Shown: positions 33,790-41,105 of the stretch, piece after piece
Layout of the letters: each line of letters begins with the position of its first letter
Numbering within the stretch: the stretch's first letter is position 1
NCBI GenBank assembly: GCA_003647375.1
Contig: QMMS01000004.1
Coordinates: 1-41,105, forward strand
DNA from: Deltaproteobacteria bacterium
GTDB lineage: Bacteria > Desulfobacterota > Desulfobacteria > Desulfobacterales > B30-G6
Direction: 5' to 3'
DNA: 41,105 nucleotides
Notes under the pieces: model-generated
The model's database searches: none
The model's input: only the letters and a program-made list of their open reading frames with translations
Told to the model about the DNA's origin: nothing
Program-made: the position numbers and the translations under genes

Positions 33790-35442
33790 ATGTCATTGAA
33801 AATCATACCGCTGGGAGGTTTGGGCGAAATCGGCCTGAACATGATGGTTTACGAATATGACGATGTCATTTTTATCGTCGATAGTGGATTGATGTTTCCG
33901 GAAGACTACATGCTGGGTGTCGATTATGTGATCCCGGACATGGAATATATCCGTACCAACAAGGCCAAGGTGCATGCCATCGTCCTGACCCATGCCCACG
34001 AAGATCACATCGGGGCGCTCCCGTTCCTTCTCAGGGAGGTCCAGGTTCCTGTCTATGCGACTGCATTTACACTCGGGATTGTTCGTAACAAGCTGGAGGA
34101 GCATGACATCCTTGCGACAACAGACCTCTACGAGATTTCGCCCCGGGACACGCTCAGGATCGGTCCTTTTGAACTTGAATTCATCAGGGTTTGCCACAGC
34201 GTTGTGGACGGTGTTGGTCTGGCTGTCAAGACACCCGTGGGAACCATTATCCATACCGGTGATTTCAAGATCGACCACACTGCCCCGGATGGCCTGAAAA
34301 CGGATGTGGGTCGCTTTGCCCAGTGGGGTGAAACCGGTATTCTAGCACTGCTCTCGGATTCTACCAACGTGGAAAAGAAAGGCTATACGATTTCGGCAAC
34401 ACAGATAGGGGAGTCCCTTTCACGTCTGGCGAACAATTGTTCCGGACGCATCATTGTGGCCCTGTTCGCATCGAATATTACACGTATACAGAAGGTGGTG
34501 AGTATCGCGGTTGCACTGGGCCGAAAAGTGTTTTTCAATGGCAGGAGCATCGAGTTGAGCGTCCGCATTGCCAAGGAACTGGGTTTTCTAAAAGTTCCCA
34601 CCGACAGTGAGATCGATGTCACTGCAATCGATGATCTCCCTGATAACGAAATCGTTATGATCATGACCGGAAGCCAGGGAGAACCCATGTCGGCGCTGGC
34701 CAGGATGGCTGCTGGTTCGCATAAACAAATCTCCATTAAACCGGAAGATACGATTCTGCTTTCATCGAAATTCATCCCGGGCAACGAAAAAGCCATAACC
34801 AATATTATCAACAATCTCTATCGCCGGGGCGCGGATGTTATCTATGAAAAGATCTCTGAAATTCACGTGTCGGGTCACGCATTTCAGGAAGAGCTGAAGC
34901 TCATGATCAATCTGGTCAAGCCGAAATACTTTATTCCCATTCATGGCGAATTCAGACACCTGACCCTGCATAGCCGCCTGGCGCAACAGGTCGGTATTCC
35001 CAAAAAACGTGTGCTGGTAGCGCAGGATGGCAATGTTATCGAGTTTGCGAAATACGGTGTCTCTGTCAACGAGGTTGTCCCTACGGGAAAAGTGCTGGTG
35101 GATGGCAAGGGGATCGGGGATGTGGGCCGAAGTGTCCTCAAGGAGCGCCATACCCTTTCCAAGGAAGGGCTGGTAGTGGTGAACATGGCTTTTGATGAGG
35201 AAACGGGTATCATCGTATTTGGACCGGAAATCGTGTCACGCGGATTTGTTTTCGAAACGGAGAAAGGACACCTCGTGCGTGATGCCCAATGCGTTGTCTT
35301 GGAGATTGTGGAAGAGATTGGTCCGGAAGTAACCAACAGGATCGACAGGATCCGGCACGAGGTTCGAAGGGTATTGCGGCAGTATTTTTTTTATACTATT
35401 GGGCGTCGTCCCGTCATATTGCCCTTTTTTACGGAGCTATAG
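33790..35442 (+). CDS. rnj: Ribonuclease J
   Basis: A 550-aa metallo-beta-lactamase/beta-CASP ribonuclease with 5'-3' exonuclease and endonuclease activity in mRNA turnover and rRNA maturation. It has the family start LKIIPLGGLGEIGLNMM, the zinc motif THAHEDHIGALP, HTGDFKIDHTA, SDSTNVEKKGYT, the beta-CASP part with MTGSQGEPMSAL, and the distal HVSGHA and HGEFRHL motifs. The C-terminal domain (GDVGRSVLKERHTLS to the end) is typical. Length fits. The stop codon's last base is the first base of the ftsK GTG start. Confidence 0.97.
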   Translation: MSLKIIPLGGLGEIGLNMMVYEYDDVIFIVDSGLMFPEDYMLGVDYVIPDMEYIRTNKAKVHAIVLTHAHEDHIGALPFLLREVQVPVYATAFTLGIVRNKLEEHDILATTDLYEISPRDTLRIGPFELEFIRVCHSVVDGVGLAVKTPVGTIIHTGDFKIDHTAPDGLKTDVGRFAQWGETGILALLSDSTNVEKKGYTISATQIGESLSRLANNCSGRIIVALFASNITRIQKVVSIAVALGRKVFFNGRSIELSVRIAKELGFLKVPTDSEIDVTAIDDLPDNEIVMIMTGSQGEPMSALARMAAGSHKQISIKPEDTILLSSKFIPGNEKAITNIINNLYRRGADVIYEKISEIHVSGHAFQEELKLMINLVKPKYFIPIHGEFRHLTLHSRLAQQVGIPKKRVLVAQDGNVIEFAKYGVSVNEVVPTGKVLVDGKGIGDVGRSVLKERHTLSKEGLVVVNMAFDEETGIIVFGPEIVSRGFVFETEKGHLVRDAQCVVLEIVEEIGPEVTNRIDRIRHEVRRVLRQYFFYTIGRRPVILPFFTEL

Positions 35443-37589
35443 TGCGAAAAGAAATCATTGGAATTGTGTTGTTCTTTCTGGTTGTTTTTACGCTGATCAG
35501 CCTCTTGAGCTACAGCCCGAATGACCCTTCCATCAACAATGCCCGGGCCGGTGGTGACATCCACAACCTGTTCGGGGTATTCGGAGCCCATACGGCCGGG
35601 ATTCTCATCGGTTTGTTCGGTATCGGATCATTCTGGCTGCCGGTACTGCTGCTTCTCATGAGTATCCATTTTTTCGGCAAGCAACCGGGCAGAACCGCCG
35701 TCTATAAGACTCTGGGTGGACTGCTTCTCATCATCACTACCGGTAGCCTGCTGGCATTCCACAATGATTCCGTCGCAATTTTCGGCGGTCATTTTTCCAG
35801 TGGCGGGGTTATCGGCATTCCCCTGAAATCGTTTCTGGTCAAATACACCAATCACACCGGCGGTATCATTATCCTTTTCCTGCTGTGGTTGATCGGATTT
35901 ATTCTGACAACCGGCTTCTCGCTTATCCGCTTTGCCCAGTTTAACCACCGGAAATGGGGGGATTTTTTCGGCAGGTTGAAAATGCTGCTGATCAAATGGA
36001 AGGAACGCAGGGAAAAGGCCAAGAAGCGGACAAAGGTTGTCAGGGAAAAGAAAAAACAAAAGACACCCGAAGTCACCATCAAGGCACCCAAACCCAGGCC
36101 CATCAAGAAGGTGGCGGTTCCGAAACAGGAAGTATTTGAATTCATGCGGGGAGACAAGGGGTTTCAGCTGCCTTCCGTCAATTTCCTGGATGATCCGGAT
36201 ACAGTTCCGATTTCGGCTGACAATGAAAATCTCAGAATGAAATCCAAGCTGCTCACCAAAAAGCTGGAAGATTTCGGTGTGCATGGGAGCGTGGTAACGG
36301 TCACTCCTGGCCCTGTCATCACGACCTTCGAATACGCACCCGCCCCGGGTGTCAAAATAAACAAGATCGTCAACCTGTCCGACGATCTGGCCTTGACGCT
36401 TCGGGCAACAAGCATTCGGATCGTCGCACCGATTCCTGGGAAAGCCGTCATTGGAATCGAAATTCCCAATGCGGAACGGGAAAAGGTTTGTTTCAAGGAG
36501 ATCGTTGTTTCCAGTGTGTTTGAAAAATCAAAGTCACCCCTGACGCTGTGCCTGGGCAAAGATATTGTGGGGAACCCGGTTGTAAACCAGATGAACAAAA
36601 TGCCCCACCTGTTGATTGCCGGGGCTACCGGAGCGGGCAAGAGCGTTGCGTTGAACACGATGATCAGCGGTTTTCTCTACAAGTCGTCACCGGATGACCT
36701 GAAGCTGATTATGGTGGACCCCAAACGCATCGAGCTCTCCATGTACGACGGCATCCCACACCTGATTACGCCGGTGGTGACCAGTGCCAAGAAAGCGACC
36801 AACGCCTTGTTCTGGGCGGTGAAGGAGATGGAGCGACGTTACGAGGTTCTGTCCGAGCAGAAGACCCGGAACGTGGATCAGTACAACCAGAAAATGGCCA
36901 GACAGGGACCGGATAAGGACGGAAACGTACCGGAAAAACTCCCCTACATCGTCATCATCATCGACGAACTGGCGGATCTCATGATGGTGGCATCCCGGGA
37001 TGTGGAAGTCGCCCTGACCCGTCTTGCTCAGATGGCCCGGGCTGCCGGCATTCACCTGATCATCGCGACACAGCGACCTTCCGTGGATGTTCTGACCGGC
37101 ATCATCAAGGCCAATTTTCCCACGCGACTCACATTCCAGGTCTCCTCGAAAACGGATTCGCGGACCATCATCGACATGAATGGCGCCGAGAGCCTTCTGG
37201 GAAATGGGGATATGCTGTTTTTGCCGCCGGGCGCTGCAAAACTCCAACGAATCCACGGTGCCTACATATCCGAGGTCGAAGTTGCCAGGATTACAGATTT
37301 TCTGAGGTCGCAACGGCCCCCCGAGTATCTGAAAGATGTGATCCAGGCCCCGGTGGAGAATGCTGCCGAAAACGGTGAAGTGGAATATGACGAAAAATAC
37401 GACGAAGCGGTTGCGCTTATCACCAGGACGCGTCAGGCATCGATCTCCATGGTTCAGCGGCATCTCAGGATTGGCTACAATCGGGCCGCCAGGATCATCG
37501 AAACCATGGAGCAGGAAGGCCTGGTAGGTCCTTCGGACGGGGCTAAGGCACGCGAGGTACTGGTGAGAGGATACGAGGACATTGATTGA
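35442..37589 (+). CDS. ftsK: DNA translocase FtsK
   Basis: A 715-aa septal DNA pump that moves chromosome termini through the closing division site. Four membrane segments occupy the N-terminal 175 residues. A basic linker follows, then the motor domain with Walker A GATGAGKS (394-401), Walker B VIIIDELADLM (about 504-514) and RLAQMARAAGIHLIIATQRPS. The C-terminal winged-helix gamma domain (ISMVQRHLRIGYNRAARIIE) recognises KOPS-like sequences. The GTG at 35442 is used: GGAG lies six bases upstream and the protein then begins with its first membrane helix. Much shorter than E. coli FtsK because the long Pro/Gln linker is absent. Confidence 0.96.
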   Translation: MRKEIIGIVLFFLVVFTLISLLSYSPNDPSINNARAGGDIHNLFGVFGAHTAGILIGLFGIGSFWLPVLLLLMSIHFFGKQPGRTAVYKTLGGLLLIITTGSLLAFHNDSVAIFGGHFSSGGVIGIPLKSFLVKYTNHTGGIIILFLLWLIGFILTTGFSLIRFAQFNHRKWGDFFGRLKMLLIKWKERREKAKKRTKVVREKKKQKTPEVTIKAPKPRPIKKVAVPKQEVFEFMRGDKGFQLPSVNFLDDPDTVPISADNENLRMKSKLLTKKLEDFGVHGSVVTVTPGPVITTFEYAPAPGVKINKIVNLSDDLALTLRATSIRIVAPIPGKAVIGIEIPNAEREKVCFKEIVVSSVFEKSKSPLTLCLGKDIVGNPVVNQMNKMPHLLIAGATGAGKSVALNTMISGFLYKSSPDDLKLIMVDPKRIELSMYDGIPHLITPVVTSAKKATNALFWAVKEMERRYEVLSEQKTRNVDQYNQKMARQGPDKDGNVPEKLPYIVIIIDELADLMMVASRDVEVALTRLAQMARAAGIHLIIATQRPSVDVLTGIIKANFPTRLTFQVSSKTDSRTIIDMNGAESLLGNGDMLFLPPGAAKLQRIHGAYISEVEVARITDFLRSQRPPEYLKDVIQAPVENAAENGEVEYDEKYDEAVALITRTRQASISMVQRHLRIGYNRAARIIETMEQEGLVGPSDGAKAREVLVRGYEDID

Positions 37590-38211
37590 TACGTACCGCG
37601 AATTGTTTCGACAGGTCAAAGGCTTTTTGGATGTTTCGGAAGGGGAAGCACTTTATGCCATCGCCCAGGAGGCAGGCAAAATGGGCCCCTGTATGGAGAT
37701 CGGGAGCTACTGCGGCAAATCAACCCTTTGTATCGGCGCCGCCTGCAAGGAAATCGGCAGCATCCTGTTCACAGTCGACCACCACGGGGGGTCGGAGGAA
37801 CAGCAGCCCGGCGAGGAATATTTCGATCCGGACCTGTTCAATTTTCAAACCTTCCAGGTAGATACCTTCACGATATTCAGAGAGACCCTGCGGCAAGCCG
37901 ATCTTTTAGACACGGTCGTACCCCTGGTCTGCCAATCCCATGTGGCAGCCCGATGCTGGGAGACCCAACTCGCCCTGGTTTTTATCGACGGCGGCCACGC
38001 GGTGAAAACCGTCCATCTTGACTACGACTCATGGGCCCATCACATCATGCCAGGCGGCTACCTGGTGTTTCACGATATCTTTCCCAACCCGGAAGATGGC
38101 GGCCAGGCACCTTTTGAAGTGTACCGGAGTGCGCTTTCCTCAGGCCGGTTCAATGAAGAACCCATGGTCAAGACCCTCGGTATCCTACGCAGAAAAGATG
38201 AACTGCAATAA
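37582..38211 (+). CDS. Class I SAM-dependent methyltransferase (Methyltransf_24 type)
   Basis: A 209-aa Rossmann-fold methyltransferase. The SAM-binding glycine-rich loop is MEIGSYCGKST (about 37-47). FTVDHH holds the acidic ribose-binding residue, and LVFIDGGHAVKTVHLDYDSW with LVFHDIF provides the motif IV/V acidic pair often found in O-methyltransferase-like proteins. Substrate unknown. The start is a TTG at 37582 that overlaps the ftsK stop by eight bases; an ATG further in would cut off helix residues ahead of the SAM loop. Coupled to ftsK, though a functional link is not evident. Confidence 0.85.
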   Translation: MIDTYRELFRQVKGFLDVSEGEALYAIAQEAGKMGPCMEIGSYCGKSTLCIGAACKEIGSILFTVDHHGGSEEQQPGEEYFDPDLFNFQTFQVDTFTIFRETLRQADLLDTVVPLVCQSHVAARCWETQLALVFIDGGHAVKTVHLDYDSWAHHIMPGGYLVFHDIFPNPEDGGQAPFEVYRSALSSGRFNEEPMVKTLGILRRKDELQ

Positions 38212-38214
38212 AGT

Positions 38215-39945
38215 TTAAAAAACGAATACAGCAACGGCAATTGCGTGAAAGACAATGGCCGGGAAAATGCTATGACTTCTCTCCCTGACAATGCCGTTTG
38301 CTAGTCCGAATGCGAATGCAGCAAATGCCGTTTCCGGAATGGATTCCACTTGAAATGCGCCTTTGAAGATTTCTGGAAGGAATACGAGGCAAGTGATAAA
38401 AGATGCGTACAAAATTGCCGAAGCAACCGCCGGATAGGAAAAAAACCATCGGCTGTTGCAGCCTTTAGTTGGGGTGCCTTCTGCTAAAATGCCGTAGGCC
38501 AAACCACGGAAGAGCAACTCAGATGCCATAGGGATGATGATAAAAACATATCCTATGGTTTCTTTGAAATTCAACAAATGAAAAGCTGAATCCGGAAAAT
38601 AAACACCGTTTCCCATTGCAGACAGAGCAATAACCGGTAAAAGAATCCACCAATCTTTACCTGTTGGGACCCTCACCCCAAATTGCCACAATCGCACGCG
38701 TGATATCAATACGAGTCCCACCGCTGTAAAAAATATCAATGCGACGAAAAATGAGATATAGGTTTTTGAGAGCAGGCCGATTGCTGCCGTATCGCTGAGC
38801 CAGGGACTGGAAGAAACAAATAAATTGCTTATAAAAGCTGCCCCTGTTATTGCGCATACCACAGCCATGGCATAGAAGAAATGGAACGTATAAACGGCTG
38901 CACTCGGATTCTGAAAGGCGTCACGGCAGGCTTGTGCAATTTCGACAGGGGTTAGTTTCGTAGAAAATCCTCGCGGAGAGCCTCCAATGTCACCGGCCCC
39001 ACCCCATTGATTGCTATTTTTTCGACACCTGACGCCAGGATCCATATAGTTTAATATCCGATAAACATCGCTTAGATCGCCTGGCATGAAAGGGTCTAAA
39101 CGGCGCAACGTATATAGACCTTCTCCTTTTTTTAGAATTACCAGCCCAAGTCTTTCGCCATAGACCCTTTGCAGAGGGGACTCAAGCTCGTATATTCCCA
39201 GATCGGCTTCGATGACGATGGCAATTCGGTTACATGCCAGTTCAACCCGAGCCAATTCTTTTAATTCTTTAAAATCAACAAGATCTTCTGACCTGTAAAT
39301 GATTCTGTCAATTTTTTGCAATATTAACGCAGTGTGTTCAAGGCTGTCTTTTCCCTCCCACCTAGCGTTCTTTTTTAAATCCATTTCCTCTATTCGCAAA
39401 TAATCAATCACTTCCAGCGTCTTTTTATACAACTCTGGTGGTAATCCGCTAAACTCGGTCATCTCCAATCCGTGAGAATCAATGATTCCCTCGAGACGAA
39501 CCAACGCATATAAAAACCGCAGACGGTTGGAATCTTTATTTCGAATCCGTAAATGATTTAAAATAAGCCAGATTGCGAGGATTGTGTCCAAATCAGGTTC
39601 GTTTGCAAATACGCTCCATTCTCGGCTACGCAAATCCATGCCCTTTAATATCATCACTAAAACCTGTTCACAGGTTGAAAGTGTAAAAGGTCGTATACAT
39701 CCTTTATGGTGGTCAAAGTTGTAGGTCTGCTTTTCATTGTCCATGAAAGGCTCACACTGAGCGACGCCGTCGAGATATATTGTGCCCGGAGAAGATTTGC
39801 GGGCCGCCGATGCGGAGATTGTCAGTCCGGTCTCAATACGAACTGCAATATTAGGAGCTTCTAGGCAGATCAAAACTCTGCCGGCGCTTGAATCATTTAT
39901 GACGTACCGATTCGGCAGATGCGTGACGCTGGTCTCTCTATCCAT
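38215..39945 (-). CDS. DHH-like N-terminal domain fused to degenerate CPBP-type membrane domain
   Basis: A 576-aa protein. The N-terminal 340 residues are soluble and carry YNFDHH (Asp78-His79-His80), EPDLDTILAIW (116-126) and WGGAGDIGGSPRG, which resemble DHH phosphoesterase motifs, although here DHH precedes the PDLD motif. The C-terminal part has about seven hydrophobic segments and matches CPBP/Abi intramembrane proteases at PMASELLFRGLAYG (472-485). The catalytic set looks damaged: EExxxR reads S475-E-L-L-F-R, FxxxH reads F-G-L-A-N550, and the last His567 lacks its usual Asn. It may be a pseudoenzyme or use different residues. Convergent with the ftsK-linked methyltransferase (three-base gap). 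It appears more AT-rich than its neighbours, hinting at transfer. Confidence 0.75.
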   Translation of the reverse strand: MDRETSVTHLPNRYVINDSSAGRVLICLEAPNIAVRIETGLTISASAARKSSPGTIYLDGVAQCEPFMDNEKQTYNFDHHKGCIRPFTLSTCEQVLVMILKGMDLRSREWSVFANEPDLDTILAIWLILNHLRIRNKDSNRLRFLYALVRLEGIIDSHGLEMTEFSGLPPELYKKTLEVIDYLRIEEMDLKKNARWEGKDSLEHTALILQKIDRIIYRSEDLVDFKELKELARVELACNRIAIVIEADLGIYELESPLQRVYGERLGLVILKKGEGLYTLRRLDPFMPGDLSDVYRILNYMDPGVRCRKNSNQWGGAGDIGGSPRGFSTKLTPVEIAQACRDAFQNPSAAVYTFHFFYAMAVVCAITGAAFISNLFVSSSPWLSDTAAIGLLSKTYISFFVALIFFTAVGLVLISRVRLWQFGVRVPTGKDWWILLPVIALSAMGNGVYFPDSAFHLLNFKETIGYVFIIIPMASELLFRGLAYGILAEGTPTKGCNSRWFFSYPAVASAILYASFITCLVFLPEIFKGAFQVESIPETAFAAFAFGLANGIVRERSHSIFPAIVFHAIAVAVFVF

Positions 39946-40154
39946 ATCATGTCTTTTCCTTTCGTAGGCTGCAACTTGTAATATATATCATGGTTCCAGC
40001 AAGAAAAAAATAGCAACACAAGATTTGTGCTTTCAGCTTCCGATCACAAACTTATTCAGACCTGTGATAAGAAAATATGCTAATTGAAAGCATCTTTTTA
40101 AGATTTATGCTTAAAAGCCAACTTTCAATGATAAATGCTCATAAAATTTCCGAG

Positions 40155-40868
40155 TTAGACATTTTTCCTGAAATAGAGCACCAGACTTTTGCCCATGAGC
40201 GGATTGAGAAGTTGATCCAGAAGACGGGTTAGTCGGGGTTTTTTCATGATATCCCAAGTCAGGAACCGGTGGTATGCCTTGACCAGGGGATGCTCATCCC
40301 GGGTAGGCCCTACGCTGCATTTGAGCCACCAGTAGGGAGAGTGCAAGCTGTGAGCAAAATGGGTTCCCCAATGGGTGAAACCGGCCGTCTCCAGCAGGCT
40401 GATGATCCCTTTTTTCTGATAAATCCGGATATGTCCCTGGTTGACCTTGTGGTATTCGTGGGACAACATCCAGCAGATGCGTTCCGGCACGTAGCGTGGA
40501 ACGGAGAGGGCCAGGTATTTTCCCGGTTTGAGGATTCTTGCCAGTTCCAGGACGGCCTGTTTTTCGTCCGGAATGTGCTCCATTACTTCCGAGCAGATAA
40601 CCAGATCGAATGCGTGACGTTTGTAGGGCAGATGACGGATGTCTGCAATATTCAACTGCCAGGCTCCGCCGCCGTGCTCCCCCAGTTGATCGTGAAACTG
40701 CAAACGGTTCCTGGCTTCCATGACGTTTTGAATGGCGAGGTCTGCCCCGATGACAAAGGCATCCCTGCAGCGGTAGGCTTCGCAGGTATGTCTGCCGCTT
40801 CCACAACCGACATCGAGGATGCGGGAACCCGGTGCGATGGGGATCCGGTTAAAATCGATGGTGATCAT
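40155..40868 (-). CDS. Class I SAM-dependent methyltransferase (Methyltransf_11 type)
   Basis: A 237-aa methyltransferase with SAM loop ILDVGCGSGRHT (about 18-29), an acidic ribose motif in IGADLA, the LPYKRHAFDLVICSEVMEHIPD block, and LARILKPGKYLALSVPRY. The C-terminal part (SPYWWLKCSVGPTRDEHPLVK) seems specific to glycosyltransferase-linked methyltransferases. The start at 40868 follows GGGAGG six bases upstream and overlaps the preceding glycosyltransferase gene by 20 bases; a longer reading to 41048 runs entirely inside that gene and is rejected. It probably modifies a glycan or glycolipid made with its neighbour. The substrate is not known. Confidence 0.87.
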   Translation of the reverse strand: MITIDFNRIPIAPGSRILDVGCGSGRHTCEAYRCRDAFVIGADLAIQNVMEARNRLQFHDQLGEHGGGAWQLNIADIRHLPYKRHAFDLVICSEVMEHIPDEKQAVLELARILKPGKYLALSVPRYVPERICWMLSHEYHKVNQGHIRIYQKKGIISLLETAGFTHWGTHFAHSLHSPYWWLKCSVGPTRDEHPLVKAYHRFLTWDIMKKPRLTRLLDQLLNPLMGKSLVLYFRKNV

Positions 40869-41105
40869 GGATGACCTCCCGGTAGCACGCAACAGTCTTT
40901 TCTGCAGCTCTTTTCCAGGTAAACTGGTTCTGAATGCGCTCGAAACCTTTTTGCCCCAGCCGTAAAGCATGCTCCGGGTTGTCGAACAGGTCTTGTATGG
41001 CGTGGCCCAAAGACTTTGGATCAGCAGGCGGTACCAGGACTCCGGCATCTCCTACTACCTCAGGGAGGGCGCCTCCAGTTGTACTGACCACCGGGACACC
41101 GCATG
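40849..41105 (-). CDS. Family 4 glycosyltransferase, C-terminal part, cut by window edge
   Basis: The visible 85 residues are the C-terminus of a GT-B fold glycosyltransferase. The nucleotide-sugar-binding stretch CGVPVVSTTGGALPEVV, followed by GDAGVLVPPADP, is the signature of GT4 enzymes, with the catalytic-type Glu in ALPEVV. Closing helices follow (FTWKRAAEKTVACYREVI). The start lies beyond the window. It overlaps the methyltransferase gene by 20 bases, implying translational coupling in a glycan or glycolipid pathway. Confidence 0.9.
   Translation of the reverse strand, partial: CGVPVVSTTGGALPEVVGDAGVLVPPADPKSLGHAIQDLFDNPEHALRLGQKGFERIQNQFTWKRAAEKTVACYREVIHDHHRF

Noticed and set aside
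35289..35441. 51-residue N-terminal extension of FtsK
   Set aside because: It overlaps rnj in another frame. GTG 35442 with GGAG upstream places the first membrane helix at the N-terminus, as expected.
36687..37619. 310-aa minus-strand open frame
   Set aside because: Antisense shadow of ftsK; codon bias of the real gene explains it.
40083..40130. Short inverted repeat ATTGAAAG / CTTTCAAT between the last two minus-strand genes
   Set aside because: Only 8-bp arms in AT-rich DNA with a long loop and no T-run; could be chance.
40869..41048. 60-residue N-terminal extension of the terminal methyltransferase
   Set aside because: It lies entirely inside the glycosyltransferase gene. ATG 40868 has GGGAGG upstream and the SAM-binding fold starts there.

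Overview
The window looks like chromosomal core DNA from a Gram-negative, anaerobic-type bacterium of the Desulfobacterota (sulfate-reducer-like, Desulfobacterales-style). This is inferred from gene content: an LptD outer-membrane LPS assembly protein, a FadN-type beta-oxidation protein, a sulfide:quinone-oxidoreductase-like flavoprotein with a DUF1641 partner, a 2[4Fe-4S] ferredoxin, RNase J next to FtsK, and many phosphorelay proteins. I could not run a database search, so the taxonomy is an inference. No phage, transposase, CRISPR array, rRNA or tRNA gene was seen.

Layout. (1) 1-3.0 kb, minus strand: fadN-fadA beta-oxidation operon behind a FadR-like operator. (2) 3.2-13.3 kb, minus strand: an HU gene with its own promoter and terminator, downstream of a long housekeeping run read in the order IHF/HU-like protein, holB (clamp loader), ricT/PSP1, metG, a penicillin-binding transpeptidase, and a very large GlmS-like protein. 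(3) 13.5-16.8 kb, minus strand: Rrf2 regulator, SQR-like flavoprotein, DUF1641 protein and a coiled-coil hypothetical. (4) 17.2-21 kb: a small membrane exporter-like protein converging on a NusG paralogue, then lptD. (5) 21.2-26.9 kb, plus strand: the tightly coupled run surE, YhaM-like HD nuclease, tmk, a CysK-CysRS fusion and an unknown 334-aa protein. (6) 26.9-32.6 kb: a ferredoxin gene, then on the minus strand a hybrid histidine kinase, an HD-GYP response regulator and a response regulator fused to a metallo-beta-lactamase domain. (7) 32.7-38.2 kb, plus strand: a small hypothetical, plsC-like acyltransferase, rnj, ftsK and a methyltransferase. (8) 38.2 kb to the end, minus strand: a DHH-like/CPBP-like membrane protein, then a glycosyltransferase (cut by the window edge) followed by a methyltransferase.

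The most striking gene is the CysK-CysRS fusion at 23571-25850. It keeps the cysteine synthase active site and all four zinc ligands that hold cysteine in CysRS. It has lost both HIGH and KMSKS, the glycine-rich ATP loop and the anticodon-reading tail. This looks like a repurposed cysteine-handling enzyme rather than a tRNA synthetase. It is translationally coupled to a protein of unknown function. The second is the 1252-aa GlmS-like protein, with a 53-residue leader before its putative nucleophile Cys, a large insertion in the glutaminase domain, and about 260 extra residues after the isomerase tail.

The intergenic regions are unusually structured. They hold a 138-bp imperfect palindrome (3621-3758), a 53-bp palindrome (13491-13543), a 117-bp terminal-inverted-repeat segment (18490-18606), an array of 18-bp units that switches orientation (27222-27412) and a 133-bp imperfect palindrome (28727-28859). 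These look like several unrelated families of small dispersed repeats.
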